Under the pieces are notes generated by a model, which ran no database searches, had not been told where the DNA came from, and was given only the letters and a program-made list of their open reading frames with translations. Of a stretch of 60,837 bases of DNA, positions 1-8,531 are shown one piece after another. The translations under genes were made by a program, and so were the position numbers. Location of the stretch: NCBI GenBank assembly GCA_035651635.1, contig DASRFK010000284.1, positions 1-60,837 on the forward strand, given 5' to 3'. This DNA comes from JANXQE01 sp035651635 (GTDB taxonomy: Bacteria > Verrucomicrobiota > Verrucomicrobiia > Limisphaerales > UBA8199). Every line of letters begins with the position of its first letter. Positions within the stretch are counted from its first letter, which is position 1.

Positions 1-75
1 GAATCAAGCGAGCTGCGGACGCTGCCGCCCAGGCCCCCTTTGCGTTCCCTGCGTTCCTTTGCGGCAATAATTTCA

Positions 76-165
76 TCAAAACTCACCGCACTTTTCCATT
101 GGAATAATTTCAATACCCGTCAGAAGTTCAATCAGGGTGAAGCCTGAATGAATTCCGCGAAACAC
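76..165 (-). pseudogene. Remnant of a type IV prepilin N-terminus
   Basis: A short frame read leftward from a GTG encodes GFTLIELL, the conserved cleavage/methylation segment of type IV prepilin-like proteins. It then diverges (TGIEIIP...) and stops after about 29 codons. The hydrophobic helix that should follow (VVIAIIAILAAML in the intact copies elsewhere in this window) is missing. The frame is also open upstream for some distance with no prepilin character. I read it as a decayed or truncated gene. It could also be a tiny unrelated ORF, but the eight-residue match to the motif argues against chance. Confidence 0.5.
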
Positions 166-202
166 GCTGTTCTTGAGTAGGTTCACAGTTGCAAAGCCTT
201 TA

Positions 203-356
203 ACAGGGTGTCTTAAGAATGGGTCCGCGGCGCCATTCCGGCGGCGAGACGCCGCCGGAACCCGCAGGCGAGGACGCCTGCGCTACGTAGCGCGGGCCTC
301 TGGCCGGCGGGTTTTGGCGGCGTCTCGCCGCCAAGATCATTATTGAAACACGCTCT
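203..356. repeat. TIR-bounded REP element, copy 1 (GTAG type)
   Basis: The right end reads AGAGCGTGTTTCAA on the minus strand. The left end (203-216) is a degenerate inverted copy matching 11 of 14 positions. Inside are GGCGGCGAGACGCCGCC and its counterpart, and two hairpins joined head to head at CTACGTAG, so each hairpin is preceded by GTAG. The stop codon of the leftward spermidine synthase (TAA, 356-358) sits exactly at the right end. The same element in opposite orientation lies at 2064-2259, and a related one at 12981-13138. Confidence 0.75.
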
Positions 357-1906
357 TACATCTTTTCGGCGCCGCGAGCGAGCCGGCGCCTGAGTTCCTC
401 GCGATTGCGCGCATCATAGAACTCCACCGGGTTAAAGTCGTCTGTAAGCACCCGTCCACGGCCCGGCGGGGTGTCGACCACGCTGGAAAAGACGGCTTCG
501 GTCTCATCTCGGGCCTGCGGGTGAATATTCGAAAAGTCCGGTGGATGCGCAAAACCCGGATCTGTGCGGTCCGAGGCGGCAAAGAAGATAGCGCCGCCGG
601 ACGTATGCATGCGCACGGTCTTAAAAACGCTTTTAAGGGTTTGGTTCAGCGATGCGGCAAAGAAATCCTGGCCTTCTTCGAGATGGCCGAAGGAGTTGAT
701 GACCAGGTTGCCGCCCGGACGCAGCACCCGGTGGATGCTGGCAAAAGCCTCCCGGGTAAGCAGGTGAGAAGGAGAAGAATCCCCCAGGAACGCATCCAGA
801 ACCACCGCATCATATTGCTTGCGGCAGCGGTTGAGGTAATGGCGCCCATCATCCAAGGTCAGATGAATCAGGTTGGTTTGCAGGTCGAAAAACTTGACCG
901 CCACGGGCACGACCGCCGGGTTAATCTCGACCACGTCGACGCTCACGCCCTGGTGAGCGAAATCCATCGGCACAATGCCGACCCCAAGGCCAACGCACAG
1001 CACATCGTGAATGTTGGTAGTGTAGGCCCGTGCCAATCCGGCCAGCAAATAGGTGAAAGCGGATTCGCTTTGTTTGGTAACCGTGTCGTAGGTGTTCTGC
1101 GTGAGATTGTCGTTGAGGTAAAACCGGCTCTGGCCCTCGCGTTGGTCAAAGACCTGCAGCCGGCCAAAGTTTGAATTCCCATCATACACCGGCTTAACCC
1201 AACTGTATTGGTGCGGTTGCCGCAAGACCATGCCACCGCCTGAAATCAAAACAGCCACGAGCACCAAAGGCACCACCCCACGGCGATGAAACGCCAGATA
1301 ATAACCGGCGCAAACCAGGAAGAGTAGCACTGCCGTCAGGTACATCGTGACCGAATTGGGCAGCAGCGGGATCATCACGTAGCCGATGCACAATGTGCCG
1401 GCAAAACTGCCCAGCGTGCTGACCGAAGTCAGCCGACCGACATTTCCGCCCACCCCGGAGACCGTTGAAGTAATCACGCGCACCAGAAACGGCCCGGTCA
1501 TCGCCAGAAGCGCCAAGGGCACAAAAAACAGAATCGTCGAGGTGAGCAATGAGCCGGCCGGCAGACTGAAGTCCAAAGCCCAGTAGGCCACCGGCTCGCA
1601 AATCAGTTCGGCAATCGTCAGATACGCCGCCGCGCCTAGAATCAGTAGATACAACCGCGCCAGATTCTGGGACTTATCAGCCAATTGTCCGCCCGCGTAG
1701 TAACCACATGCCAACGCCATCAGAGTGACCGCGATCTGCGCCGTCCAAACGAAATGGGAGAGCCCCAGAAATGGTGAGAGCAGCTTGGCGCCGAGGATCT
1801 CGATGACCATAATCGACGCACCGGTCACTACCGCTGTCAGATAAAGGTACAGCCGAAGGTTTCTCGATATGGGCGGCTCGGGCAACGGCAGGCGTTTCTG
1901 CTTCAC
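356..1906 (-). CDS. Fused-MFS spermidine synthase-like protein
   Basis: The N-terminal half (about residues 18-225) is a run of hydrophobic segments. The C-terminal half is a Rossmann methyltransferase-like aminopropyltransferase domain. Its glycine-rich loop is VLCVGLGVGIVP (302-313), followed by the acidic VVEINP (325-330) and DAVVLDAFLGD (366-376), where polyamine synthases carry their catalytic Asp. Family knowledge: membrane-anchored SpeE-like proteins probably transfer aminopropyl or related groups, but many lack proven substrates. GTG is the likely start. No speD or speA neighbour is present, so a polyamine role is an inference. The gene's two ends face repeat elements at 203-356 and 2064-2259. 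Confidence 0.8.
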   Translation of the reverse strand: MKQKRLPLPEPPISRNLRLYLYLTAVVTGASIMVIEILGAKLLSPFLGLSHFVWTAQIAVTLMALACGYYAGGQLADKSQNLARLYLLILGAAAYLTIAELICEPVAYWALDFSLPAGSLLTSTILFFVPLALLAMTGPFLVRVITSTVSGVGGNVGRLTSVSTLGSFAGTLCIGYVMIPLLPNSVTMYLTAVLLFLVCAGYYLAFHRRGVVPLVLVAVLISGGGMVLRQPHQYSWVKPVYDGNSNFGRLQVFDQREGQSRFYLNDNLTQNTYDTVTKQSESAFTYLLAGLARAYTTNIHDVLCVGLGVGIVPMDFAHQGVSVDVVEINPAVVPVAVKFFDLQTNLIHLTLDDGRHYLNRCRKQYDAVVLDAFLGDSSPSHLLTREAFASIHRVLRPGGNLVINSFGHLEEGQDFFAASLNQTLKSVFKTVRMHTSGGAIFFAASDRTDPGFAHPPDFSNIHPQARDETEAVFSSVVDTPPGRGRVLTDDFNPVEFYDARNREELRRRLARGAEKM

Positions 1907-2063
1907 CGCTTGTGTTTAGCCAAGAAGAAATTGCCGGGCAATCTTTTACGCCCCATTTGGAGTCGTCATCCCAACAACACGGTTCCTCTGTTTTTCGGGT
2001 CAAAATACGAATCCAAAGACGGAAACGTGAAGGCAAGAAGAACTGCGACCCACGTAAACCCTT

Positions 2064-2259
2064 GGAGCGTGTTTTAATAATGCTTTTGGCGGCGAGACGC
2101 CGCCAAAACCCGCCGGCCGGAGGCCCGCGCTACGTAGCGCAGGCGTCCTCGCCTGCGGGTTCCGGCGGCGTCTCGCCGCCGGAACGGCGCCGGGCTGCCT
2201 AAGAGCGGGACTGCGAACCCATACGCCCACGCCCGGGTCGGTTTCTTAAAACACGCTCT
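2064..2259. repeat. TIR-bounded REP element, copy 2 (GTAG type)
   Basis: The ends are near-perfect inverted repeats: GGAGCGTGTTTTAA at 2064-2077 and TTAAAACACGCTCT at 2246-2259. The core (about 2086-2193) contains GGCGGCGAGACGCCGCC, the head-to-head pair of hairpins meeting at CTACGTAG, and a second GGCGGCGTCTCGCCGCC. It is the reverse orientation of the element at 203-356. The gap between spermidine synthase and the MBL gene (1907-2494) holds nothing else except the CCGAA-rich arm described next. Confidence 0.8.
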
Positions 2260-2261
2260 TA

Positions 2262-2306
2262 GATTCGGCTTCGGCCTTCGGGTTTCGAGTTTCGGATTTC
2301 GATATC
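2262..2306. repeat. Single arm of a CCGAA/TTCGG repeat
   Basis: This is a run of TTCGGCTTCGGCCTTCGGG-type sequence followed by TTTCGGATTTCG. It is the same low-complexity vocabulary as the two long inverted repeats in the nuo operon (16962-17082 and 24656-24803), but here only one arm is visible. It directly abuts the right TIR of the preceding element. Confidence 0.5.
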
Positions 2307-2494
2307 CCCCCCGCGAGCTTGCATCCCCACGCATCTTTGTACATGCTCCGCCCGTGCAACCCGGGTTCCTAACCAACGGCCTCCGCTGTGCTCATCGCCC
2401 AGCGTGAACCACCTGATGTTGCCTTTCTAACCACGCCCCAATGTGCGCCTCCCCAAGATCAGCTTCACCCCACGCATCGAGTGCATCGTTGCAA

Positions 2495-3385
2495 ATGAAG
2501 TTTTGGGGCGTGCGCGGCAGCATCCCCACGCCGGGCGCGACCACCTTGCATTACGGCGGTAATACCTCGTGCATCGAGGTGCGCGCCGCCGGGCAAATCA
2601 TCATCCTCGACGCGGGTACCGGCTTGCGTTTGCTGGGGCGCGAATTGCTCGCCGAGTTTGGCGACCAACCGCTGGACCTCACCTTGCTGCTAACGCACAC
2701 ACATTGGGATCACATTCAGGGCCTGCCCTTTTTTCTGCCGGTGTATCAGCCGAGGAATCAGCTGCGAATTCTCGGGTATGAAGGCGCGCGAGTCGGTTTG
2801 GAGACGGTCCTCAGCAGCCAGATGGAAAGTCCCTTTTTTCCCATCGGGTTGAACGAGGTCCCGGCGAACATCCGCATCGAGGAACTCAAAGACTCGGCAT
2901 TCAACCTCAAGAGCATCGCTGTTCGCGCTCACGCCGCCTGTCATCCGGGCATTTGCGTCGGTTACCGCCTCTCAGTCGCCGGGCGGTCGCTGGCCTTTTT
3001 TCCCGATAACGAATTGCCCACCGCTGAGGAAGCGGCGCAGGCCGGCTCCCTGGCGGCCAGACGGCTTCCGGCCGGAGCGAATCAAATCGCCAAGAGTCTC
3101 GCGGAATTTGTTCACGGTGTGGACGCGCTGATCATCGATTCGCAATATGACTCAAAGGAGTATGAAGAACACATCGGCTGGGGCCACGGCTGCGTGGATC
3201 GCGTGGTCTCTCTCGCCGTCGACGCACAAGTTAAACAGCTCTATTTGTTTCACCACGACCCCAACCACGACGATGCCACGATTGACCGGATGGTTGCGCA
3301 CGCCCGGAAGCTGGCGGCTGCGCGCTCGAGTCGGCTGCAGGTCCAGGCTGCGCGCGAAGGGCTAAGCGTCGAAATTTCAGGTTGA
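2495..3385 (+). CDS. MBL-fold metallo-hydrolase
   Basis: Begins MKFWGVRGSIPTPG and has GGNTSC, then LDAGTGLR and the metal-binding signature THTHWDHIQG (HxHxDH). Later metal ligands are plausible at ACHPG, the Asp in DALIIDSQY, and FHHDP near the C-terminus. This is the beta-lactamase-fold phosphodiesterase-like group common in environmental bacteria. The substrate is unknown. A start at 2441 would add 18 weakly conserved residues, so I prefer the ATG at 2495. The stop overlaps an alternative TTG start of tgt, so the two may be co-transcribed. Confidence 0.85.
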   Translation: MKFWGVRGSIPTPGATTLHYGGNTSCIEVRAAGQIIILDAGTGLRLLGRELLAEFGDQPLDLTLLLTHTHWDHIQGLPFFLPVYQPRNQLRILGYEGARVGLETVLSSQMESPFFPIGLNEVPANIRIEELKDSAFNLKSIAVRAHAACHPGICVGYRLSVAGRSLAFFPDNELPTAEEAAQAGSLAARRLPAGANQIAKSLAEFVHGVDALIIDSQYDSKEYEEHIGWGHGCVDRVVSLAVDAQVKQLYLFHHDPNHDDATIDRMVAHARKLAAARSSRLQVQAAREGLSVEISG

Positions 3386-3417
3386 ACACGGCAGCAGCGT
3401 GGTCGAACCTCGCCGCT

Positions 3418-4560
3418 ATGTTCGAGTTGCTGAAGGTTGACCAGTCCAGCAAAGCCCGGGTTGGCCGGTTAACCACCGCCCATGGGGCAATCGACACGCC
3501 CGTGTTCATGTCCGTGGGCACCCAGGGAAGCGTGAAAGCGCTCGACCCGCGCGAACTGCGTGAAATTGGCACGCAGATCATCCTCGGTAATACCTATCAC
3601 CTGAGCATCCGACCAGGCCTCGAAATCATTCGTGCCGCGGGCGGACTGCACTCGTTCATCAACTGGCCGGCGCCGATTCTGACCGATAGCGGCGGTTTTC
3701 AGGTGTTCAGCCTGGCAACCATCCGCAAAATTCAAGCGCATGGTGTCGAGTTCCGCTCACATCTGGACGGGTCCCTGCTGTTCCTTGGGCCGAAAGAAGC
3801 CATGGCCATCCAACGCGAGCTCGGGTCCGACATTGCCATGGTGTTTGATGATTGTCCGCCCCATACCAGCACGCCGCGGGAACTGCGCGCCGCGGTCGAG
3901 CGCACTATCCGCTGGGCCAGCGAGTGTCGCGAGCAACCCCGCGCCGCCGGCCAAATGGTCTTCGGGATCGCTCAAGGAGGGACCGATGCGGCGCTGCGAG
4001 AACAATGCGCTCGCGAACTCGTTGCCATCGGCTTCGACGGCTACGCCATTGGTGGCGTCAGCGTGGGCGAACCCGAACCAGAAATGTTGCGGGCGGTCGA
4101 ATTAACCGAACAGTTTCTGCCGTCGCATCAACCTCGGTACGCTATGGGCCTGGGCACGCCCGCGCAATTGGTCGAATTGGTCGCTCGGGGCGTCGACATG
4201 TTCGACTGCGTGCTACCGACGCGCGTCGCTCGAAACGGAACGGCCTTTACTCGCAAAGGCACCATTAGCATCAAGGGCGGCGCGCAAAAGGCAGATTTTC
4301 GGCCCATCGAGGAGGACTGCGATTGCTTTGCCTGCCGGCATTTTAGCCGCGCTTACTTGCGCCACCTGCTGAACGTGGGAGAGATCCTTGGGTTGCGCAT
4401 GCTCAGCGTGCACAACACACGCATGTACCTGCGGGTGATGGAAGACATTCGCCAGGCGATTTCCTCCGGGTCATTTGCTGAATTTCGCCGCGATTTTGCC
4501 GCCAATTACATTCCCACTCAGAAAGTGCTGCTCGCCCGCGCCGCGGCTGCTGACCGATAA
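3418..4560 (+). CDS. tgt: Queuine/preQ1 tRNA-guanine transglycosylase
   Basis: Exchanges guanine-34 of GUN-anticodon tRNAs for the queuosine precursor. Diagnostic motifs: TDSGGFQVFS (first catalytic Asp about residue 90), the substrate loop GGVSVGE, DCVLPTRVARNG carrying the nucleophilic Asp (about 263), and a C-terminal zinc site CxCxxC (EDCDCFACRH) followed by a downstream His. Length (380 aa) is normal. The ATG at 3418 is chosen because conserved sequence begins there; an in-frame TTG at 3382 overlaps the upstream stop. No queuosine biosynthesis genes are adjacent. Confidence 0.96.
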   Translation: MFELLKVDQSSKARVGRLTTAHGAIDTPVFMSVGTQGSVKALDPRELREIGTQIILGNTYHLSIRPGLEIIRAAGGLHSFINWPAPILTDSGGFQVFSLATIRKIQAHGVEFRSHLDGSLLFLGPKEAMAIQRELGSDIAMVFDDCPPHTSTPRELRAAVERTIRWASECREQPRAAGQMVFGIAQGGTDAALREQCARELVAIGFDGYAIGGVSVGEPEPEMLRAVELTEQFLPSHQPRYAMGLGTPAQLVELVARGVDMFDCVLPTRVARNGTAFTRKGTISIKGGAQKADFRPIEEDCDCFACRHFSRAYLRHLLNVGEILGLRMLSVHNTRMYLRVMEDIRQAISSGSFAEFRRDFAANYIPTQKVLLARAAAADR

Positions 4561-4564
4561 GCCG

Positions 4565-4676
4565 GTAATCCATCAGTGACGGCGCGGCCTTGGGGTTAGT
4601 GCGATACTTTTTCCGGGGTTGCGGGCCGGAAAAAGTGCGAACTGACCCCAAGGCCGGGCCGCCACTGACCCGTTAC
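4565..4676. repeat. Long inverted repeat, family with 13806-13913 (copy 1)
   Basis: Two arms of about 50 nt, starting GTAATCC / ending CGTTAC, pair around a GC-rich loop. Both arms contain CGGCCTTGGGGT..AGT and ACTTTTTCCGG or its complement. It starts 4 nt after the tgt stop, so it could end transcription as a stem-loop, but it has no T-tract. The copy at 13806-13913 has the same ends, inner blocks and size, which marks a mobile palindrome family rather than a simple terminator. Confidence 0.8.
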
Positions 4677-4759
4677 ATAACCCGTTCCGACCTTATTCCC
4701 AAACCGCCGGGGATCCTGTATGCTGGGCTGGTGGTCCACTCAAACCATATGAAACGGCC

Positions 4760-5656
4760 GTGACCCGCTGTGGCTATTGTGGCCGGGACAATGAGCTCGG
4801 CGCGGAAGTTTGTTCCGGGTGCGGAACTCCCATTGGAGTACCACCCATTTTAAATAGCCAAGTCGCCGCGCCCGGTGAGGCCGCCCCGCCAATTATTGAT
4901 CCTCCCCAACTCACCGCTGGCCGTGCCGCTTTGATTTTCCTTCTGACCTTCGTCGCGCAGGTGCTGGGCTCGGCCTTCGTCACAGTAATTGCGTTTGTCA
5001 GGAAAGGCATCGGCGGCGCGGACTTGCACCAACCGGACCAGATCGCCGAAATCACCCGGACCGTGCAACCGGCGGCATTCATCTGCGCTGCGGTCCTCGG
5101 GATCATCGTCATGCTGGGCTCGGCGCTCTTGCTCGTGCGTCGCGACCTGAAAGAGCGCAGTCCGGTCGGGGCGGCCTGGGCTTTCGGCTCGGTTAAGAAT
5201 ATCGCGGGCGGATTCGGCTTGGGATTGGTCACGGCGGTGATCTTCTCCGCCATCGTCGCTCCTTTCGCCCACTCGATTCACCCCAAACTGGGTCCCCTCA
5301 CTGACATGAGCCTAACGCGCGGAGCTCCGCAATTGGCTTGGATTTTTTTAGCTCTGTTTCTTGCGCCCGCTCCGGAAGAACTGCTCTTTCGAGGGGTGCT
5401 GTACGGGGGCTTTCGGCGGTCATTTGGGGCAACCAAGGCTGCCATCCTGATTACCGCCATATTCGTCTTGCTCCACATTACCGAATGGAGCCGATTCCTG
5501 CCGGGGGTGCTGGGCATCACCGGCCTGGGGCTCCTGACTCTTTGGTTGCGGGTGCGGACCAAGGCGATTGGCCCAGCCATAGCGGCTCACCTGGGCTATA
5601 ACGGGATTATCGTCCTGAACACAGTTTTATTCACCCTGTTCAATTTGGATAAGTAA
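4760..5656 (+). CDS. CPBP-family intramembrane protease with N-terminal zinc ribbon
   Basis: The N-terminus has two CxxC pairs (CGYCGRDNELGAEVCSGCG), a zinc-ribbon. Several membrane helices follow, with the CPBP (type II CAAX protease/bacteriocin-processing) motifs EELLFRG (Glu-Glu about 206-207), an H in LLHITEW, and AHLGYNGI. These supply the Glu and His catalytic residues in the family. The substrate is unknown; homologues process prenylated proteins or bacteriocins or act in stress pathways. The start is a GTG, since the ATG at 4749 is out of frame. No operon partner is evident. Confidence 0.85.
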   Translation: MTRCGYCGRDNELGAEVCSGCGTPIGVPPILNSQVAAPGEAAPPIIDPPQLTAGRAALIFLLTFVAQVLGSAFVTVIAFVRKGIGGADLHQPDQIAEITRTVQPAAFICAAVLGIIVMLGSALLLVRRDLKERSPVGAAWAFGSVKNIAGGFGLGLVTAVIFSAIVAPFAHSIHPKLGPLTDMSLTRGAPQLAWIFLALFLAPAPEELLFRGVLYGGFRRSFGATKAAILITAIFVLLHITEWSRFLPGVLGITGLGLLTLWLRVRTKAIGPAIAAHLGYNGIIVLNTVLFTLFNLDK

Positions 5657-5775
5657 TCCCGCCCGGTATCAGTCGACCCTTTTTGGCGGGTTAAACCTCC
5701 CCGCTGCGGTCGCATCGAACCATTGCCTGCAGCAAGTTTGGCACTAGATTTTAGGAGAGGAGGCAAACAGGCTTT

Positions 5776-7302
5776 ATGGATACCAAATCATATTGGAGCA
5801 CCACCGCGTCTTTGCCATCGTTCCCGTCACTCACACAAGATCTGCAGACCGATGTGGTCGTCATAGGCGCCGGCTTGACGGGAATTACGACCGCGTACCT
5901 CCTCAAGAAGCAGGGCGCCAAGGTTGTGCTGCTGGAGCGTCAGCGCTGCGCCGGCGGCGACACCGGCCGCACCACGGCGCATCTGACGTATGTCACCGAT
6001 AAGCGCTTGCATCAATTGGTCAAGGCTTGGGGCCGTGACGGTGCCAAAGCCTTCTGGGAAGCAGGCGCCGCCGCCATCGATGAGATATTTAATATTACCA
6101 AGAACATTGACTGCGAGTTCAAATGGGTCCCGGGTTATCTCCATGGACGTCTCGAGGGCGAAACGCCGGACGATCGCGCCTCTTTGCAACAGGACGCCGA
6201 ACTGGCGCGCGAGTTGGGCTTTAAAGTCGAGTTTCTCGAAAGCGTCCCGTACGCATCCCGGCCGGGAGTCAGGTTTGAGGGACAAGCCAAGTTTCACCCG
6301 CTCAAGTATCTCGCTCCCCTGCTCCTGCGGATTAACGGCGAGGGCAGCTATGTCTTTGAGAACACCGAGGCTTCGGAGATCGAGTCGGACCCGCTGACGG
6401 TGCATGCCGGCCGTTACAAGATTCGGTGCAGTTACCTGGTCATTGCGACTCACTCGCCATTGATGGGTAAAACCGGGCTCATCAGCGCTACCTTGTTCCA
6501 GACCAAGCTGATGCTTTACACCAGCTACGTTTTGGGGGCCAAGCTTCCCCCGGGAACCCTGCCTGAAGCGCTTTTTTGGGACACCACCGATCCTTATTAT
6601 TATCTGCGGGTCGATCGGCATTCCGACCACGACTACCTCATTTTCGGTGGCAAAGACGAGAAGACCGGTCAGGAAACCGGCCCGGTGTTTGAGCCACTAG
6701 AGGCGAAACTTAAAAAGGTGTTGCCCGCCTCAGAGATTCAGCACCGGTGGCTTGGGCAGGTCGTTGAAACCAACGATGGGCTGCCTTTTATCGGGGAAAG
6801 CGCGGGCCAACAATTTATCGCCACGGGCTTTTGCGGGAACGGTTTTACTTTGGGGACCCTCAGCGCGCTGATGGCGCGCGACCGTTTTTTCGGACGCAAT
6901 AATCCCTGGTACAACTTGTTTGCGGTGAACCGCAAAAAATTTCACGGAGGAGCCTGGCGCTATCTGAGTGAGAACATCGACTATCCTTATTACTACGTTC
7001 GCGACCGACTCCGGCATGCCGGCGAAGGATCCCCCGACGACTTGAAGCTGGGCGAAGGCAAAATCATTCGCATGGAAGGGAAGAAAGTCGCGGCTTACCG
7101 CGATAATGATGGCAAGCTCACCTTGCTCTCGCCGATCTGCACCCATCTCGGCTGTATTATCCGCTGGAACGCGGTCGATAAAAGTTGGGATTGTCCCTGT
7201 CACGGCTCACGGTTCAAGCCGGCCGGCGAGGTCTTCGCCGGGCCGGCCGAATCTTCCCTGGAAAAAATCTCCGCCCAGGAAGAAAAGAAAAAGGCAGCGT
7301 AG
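5776..7302 (+). CDS. FAD-dependent oxidoreductase with C-terminal Rieske domain
   Basis: The N-terminus carries a dinucleotide-binding fold (VVVIGAGLTG, GxGxxG at 31-36) of the DadA/glycine-oxidase-like class, with a second FAD-contact region near GNGFTLG. The C-terminal 75 residues are a complete Rieske [2Fe-2S] domain: CTHLGC (Cys455, His457) and CPCHGS (Cys473, His476). Family knowledge: such fusions are frequent in bacteria, but their substrates are mostly undefined. An AGGAGAGGAGG-like ribosome site lies just upstream of the ATG. Monocistronic. Confidence 0.9.
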   Translation: MDTKSYWSTTASLPSFPSLTQDLQTDVVVIGAGLTGITTAYLLKKQGAKVVLLERQRCAGGDTGRTTAHLTYVTDKRLHQLVKAWGRDGAKAFWEAGAAAIDEIFNITKNIDCEFKWVPGYLHGRLEGETPDDRASLQQDAELARELGFKVEFLESVPYASRPGVRFEGQAKFHPLKYLAPLLLRINGEGSYVFENTEASEIESDPLTVHAGRYKIRCSYLVIATHSPLMGKTGLISATLFQTKLMLYTSYVLGAKLPPGTLPEALFWDTTDPYYYLRVDRHSDHDYLIFGGKDEKTGQETGPVFEPLEAKLKKVLPASEIQHRWLGQVVETNDGLPFIGESAGQQFIATGFCGNGFTLGTLSALMARDRFFGRNNPWYNLFAVNRKKFHGGAWRYLSENIDYPYYYVRDRLRHAGEGSPDDLKLGEGKIIRMEGKKVAAYRDNDGKLTLLSPICTHLGCIIRWNAVDKSWDCPCHGSRFKPAGEVFAGPAESSLEKISAQEEKKKAA

Positions 7303-7352
7303 CCGCGGGGAGGCGTTCGATCAACGCATGCGCGTGAAACAGCCAATCGCTG

Positions 7353-8255
7353 TTAGCGGAGCTTTTTGCCGGTAAGCCGTTCGTACGCTTCGAGGTACTT
7401 TGATTCGGTCCTGGAAACCACCTCGGGCGGCAAGGCGGGAGCTGGAGGCGTTTTGTCCCAATCCAGCGTTTCCAGGTAATCGCGGACGAATTGCTTATCG
7501 AAACTGGGTTGACTCTTTCCGGCTTGGTACTGGTCGGCGGGCCAGAAACGGGAGGAATCCGGGGTCAGCACTTCATCGATCAAGATCAACTCACCGTCGA
7601 AGAGGCCAAATTCAAACTTGGTATCGGCGATGATAATACCACGTTTGCGAGCGTAGTCGCGGGCAGTATTGTAGATTTTCAAGCTGGCGGCGCGGGCCTT
7701 TTCAGCAATCTCCCCGCCCACTATTTTGGCGGCTTGTTCAAACGAGATGTTCTCGTCATGACCGGTTTCAGCCTTGGTGGCAGGGGTGAAAATGGGCTCG
7801 GGGAGCTCGGACGATTCTTTGAGGCCGGGCGGCAGTTTGACACCGCAAACGGTCTGGCTGGCGCGGTACTCCTTCCAACCGGAGCCGGCGAGGTAACCGC
7901 GCACGACGCATTCGATCGCCAGCGGCTTGGCCTTTTTGACAATCATGCTGCGACCCGCCAGTTGGGTGGCAAAGGGCTGCAAATTCGCCGGCAAAGGATC
8001 CTCCGGCTTGGAAAGGAGGTGATTAGGCTGGAAGCCTTCGGTTTGAGCAAACCAGAAATAAGAAATTTGAGTCAGGACCTCGCCTTTGTGGGGGATTCCA
8101 TTGGGCATGATGCAGTCGAACGCCGAGATGCGATCGGTGGCGACGAATAACAGCCGGTCGCCCAGATCGAAAATGTCGCGCACTTTTCCACTGCGGAGCT
8201 TCTTGAGTCCGGGAATATCGAGTTGAAGGACAGTGCGATCAGTTTCAGTTGGCAT
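7353..8255 (-). CDS. purC: SAICAR synthetase (purine biosynthesis)
   Basis: Phosphoribosylaminoimidazole-succinocarboxamide synthase joins aspartate to CAIR using ATP. The N-terminus has SGKVRDIFDLGDRLLFVATDRISAFD, the classical PurC signature, then ECVVRGYLAGSGWKEY. Further on are GHDENISFE and the Mg/ATP-binding LIDEVLTPDSSRFW. The length of 300 aa matches the longer PurC type. The ATG at 8255 is preferred; the longer reading starts at a TTG and adds 12 non-conserved residues. It converges with the FAD/Rieske gene. Confidence 0.96.
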   Translation of the reverse strand: MPTETDRTVLQLDIPGLKKLRSGKVRDIFDLGDRLLFVATDRISAFDCIMPNGIPHKGEVLTQISYFWFAQTEGFQPNHLLSKPEDPLPANLQPFATQLAGRSMIVKKAKPLAIECVVRGYLAGSGWKEYRASQTVCGVKLPPGLKESSELPEPIFTPATKAETGHDENISFEQAAKIVGGEIAEKARAASLKIYNTARDYARKRGIIIADTKFEFGLFDGELILIDEVLTPDSSRFWPADQYQAGKSQPSFDKQFVRDYLETLDWDKTPPAPALPPEVVSRTESKYLEAYERLTGKKLR

Positions 8256-8392
8256 GCGTTGAAAATATGGAAGCTCTGCATGAACCTTCAAGTGAGAAAA
8301 TAAGAACCCCCCCGGAGAAGGCTGAAAGCCGAAGTCGAGTCGAATGGATCTGCCGAGGAGCTAATCAAGGCCAGTCCCTGCGCTTGCGTTTT

Positions 8393-8501
8393 GGAGTGCG
8401 GCGCTGTGCGCCGCTTTTGGAACCGACGACGGATGACCCGCGAAAGATCTATATCATTTGACCCTGCCTCGCCTCCAAAGCGCCGCAAAGCGGCGTACTC
8501 C
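8393..8501. repeat. Inverted pair of GGAG-type REP hairpins
   Basis: The left hairpin is GGAGTGCGGCGCTGTGCGCC on the plus strand. The right one is GGAGTACGCCGCTTTGCGGC read on the minus strand. Both carry GGAG at the 5' foot followed by a GC stem, and they face each other about 60 nt apart. This is the REP-pair (BIME) architecture. The element fills most of the gap between purC and the prepilin gene. Confidence 0.7.
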
Positions 8502-8531
8502 AAAACCTTCGGAAATGCGTGCGCTAAGGGT

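Noticed and set aside
521..1174. 217-residue rightward open frame opposite the spermidine synthase
   Set aside because: Antisense shadow of a gene with visible AdoMet-type motifs.
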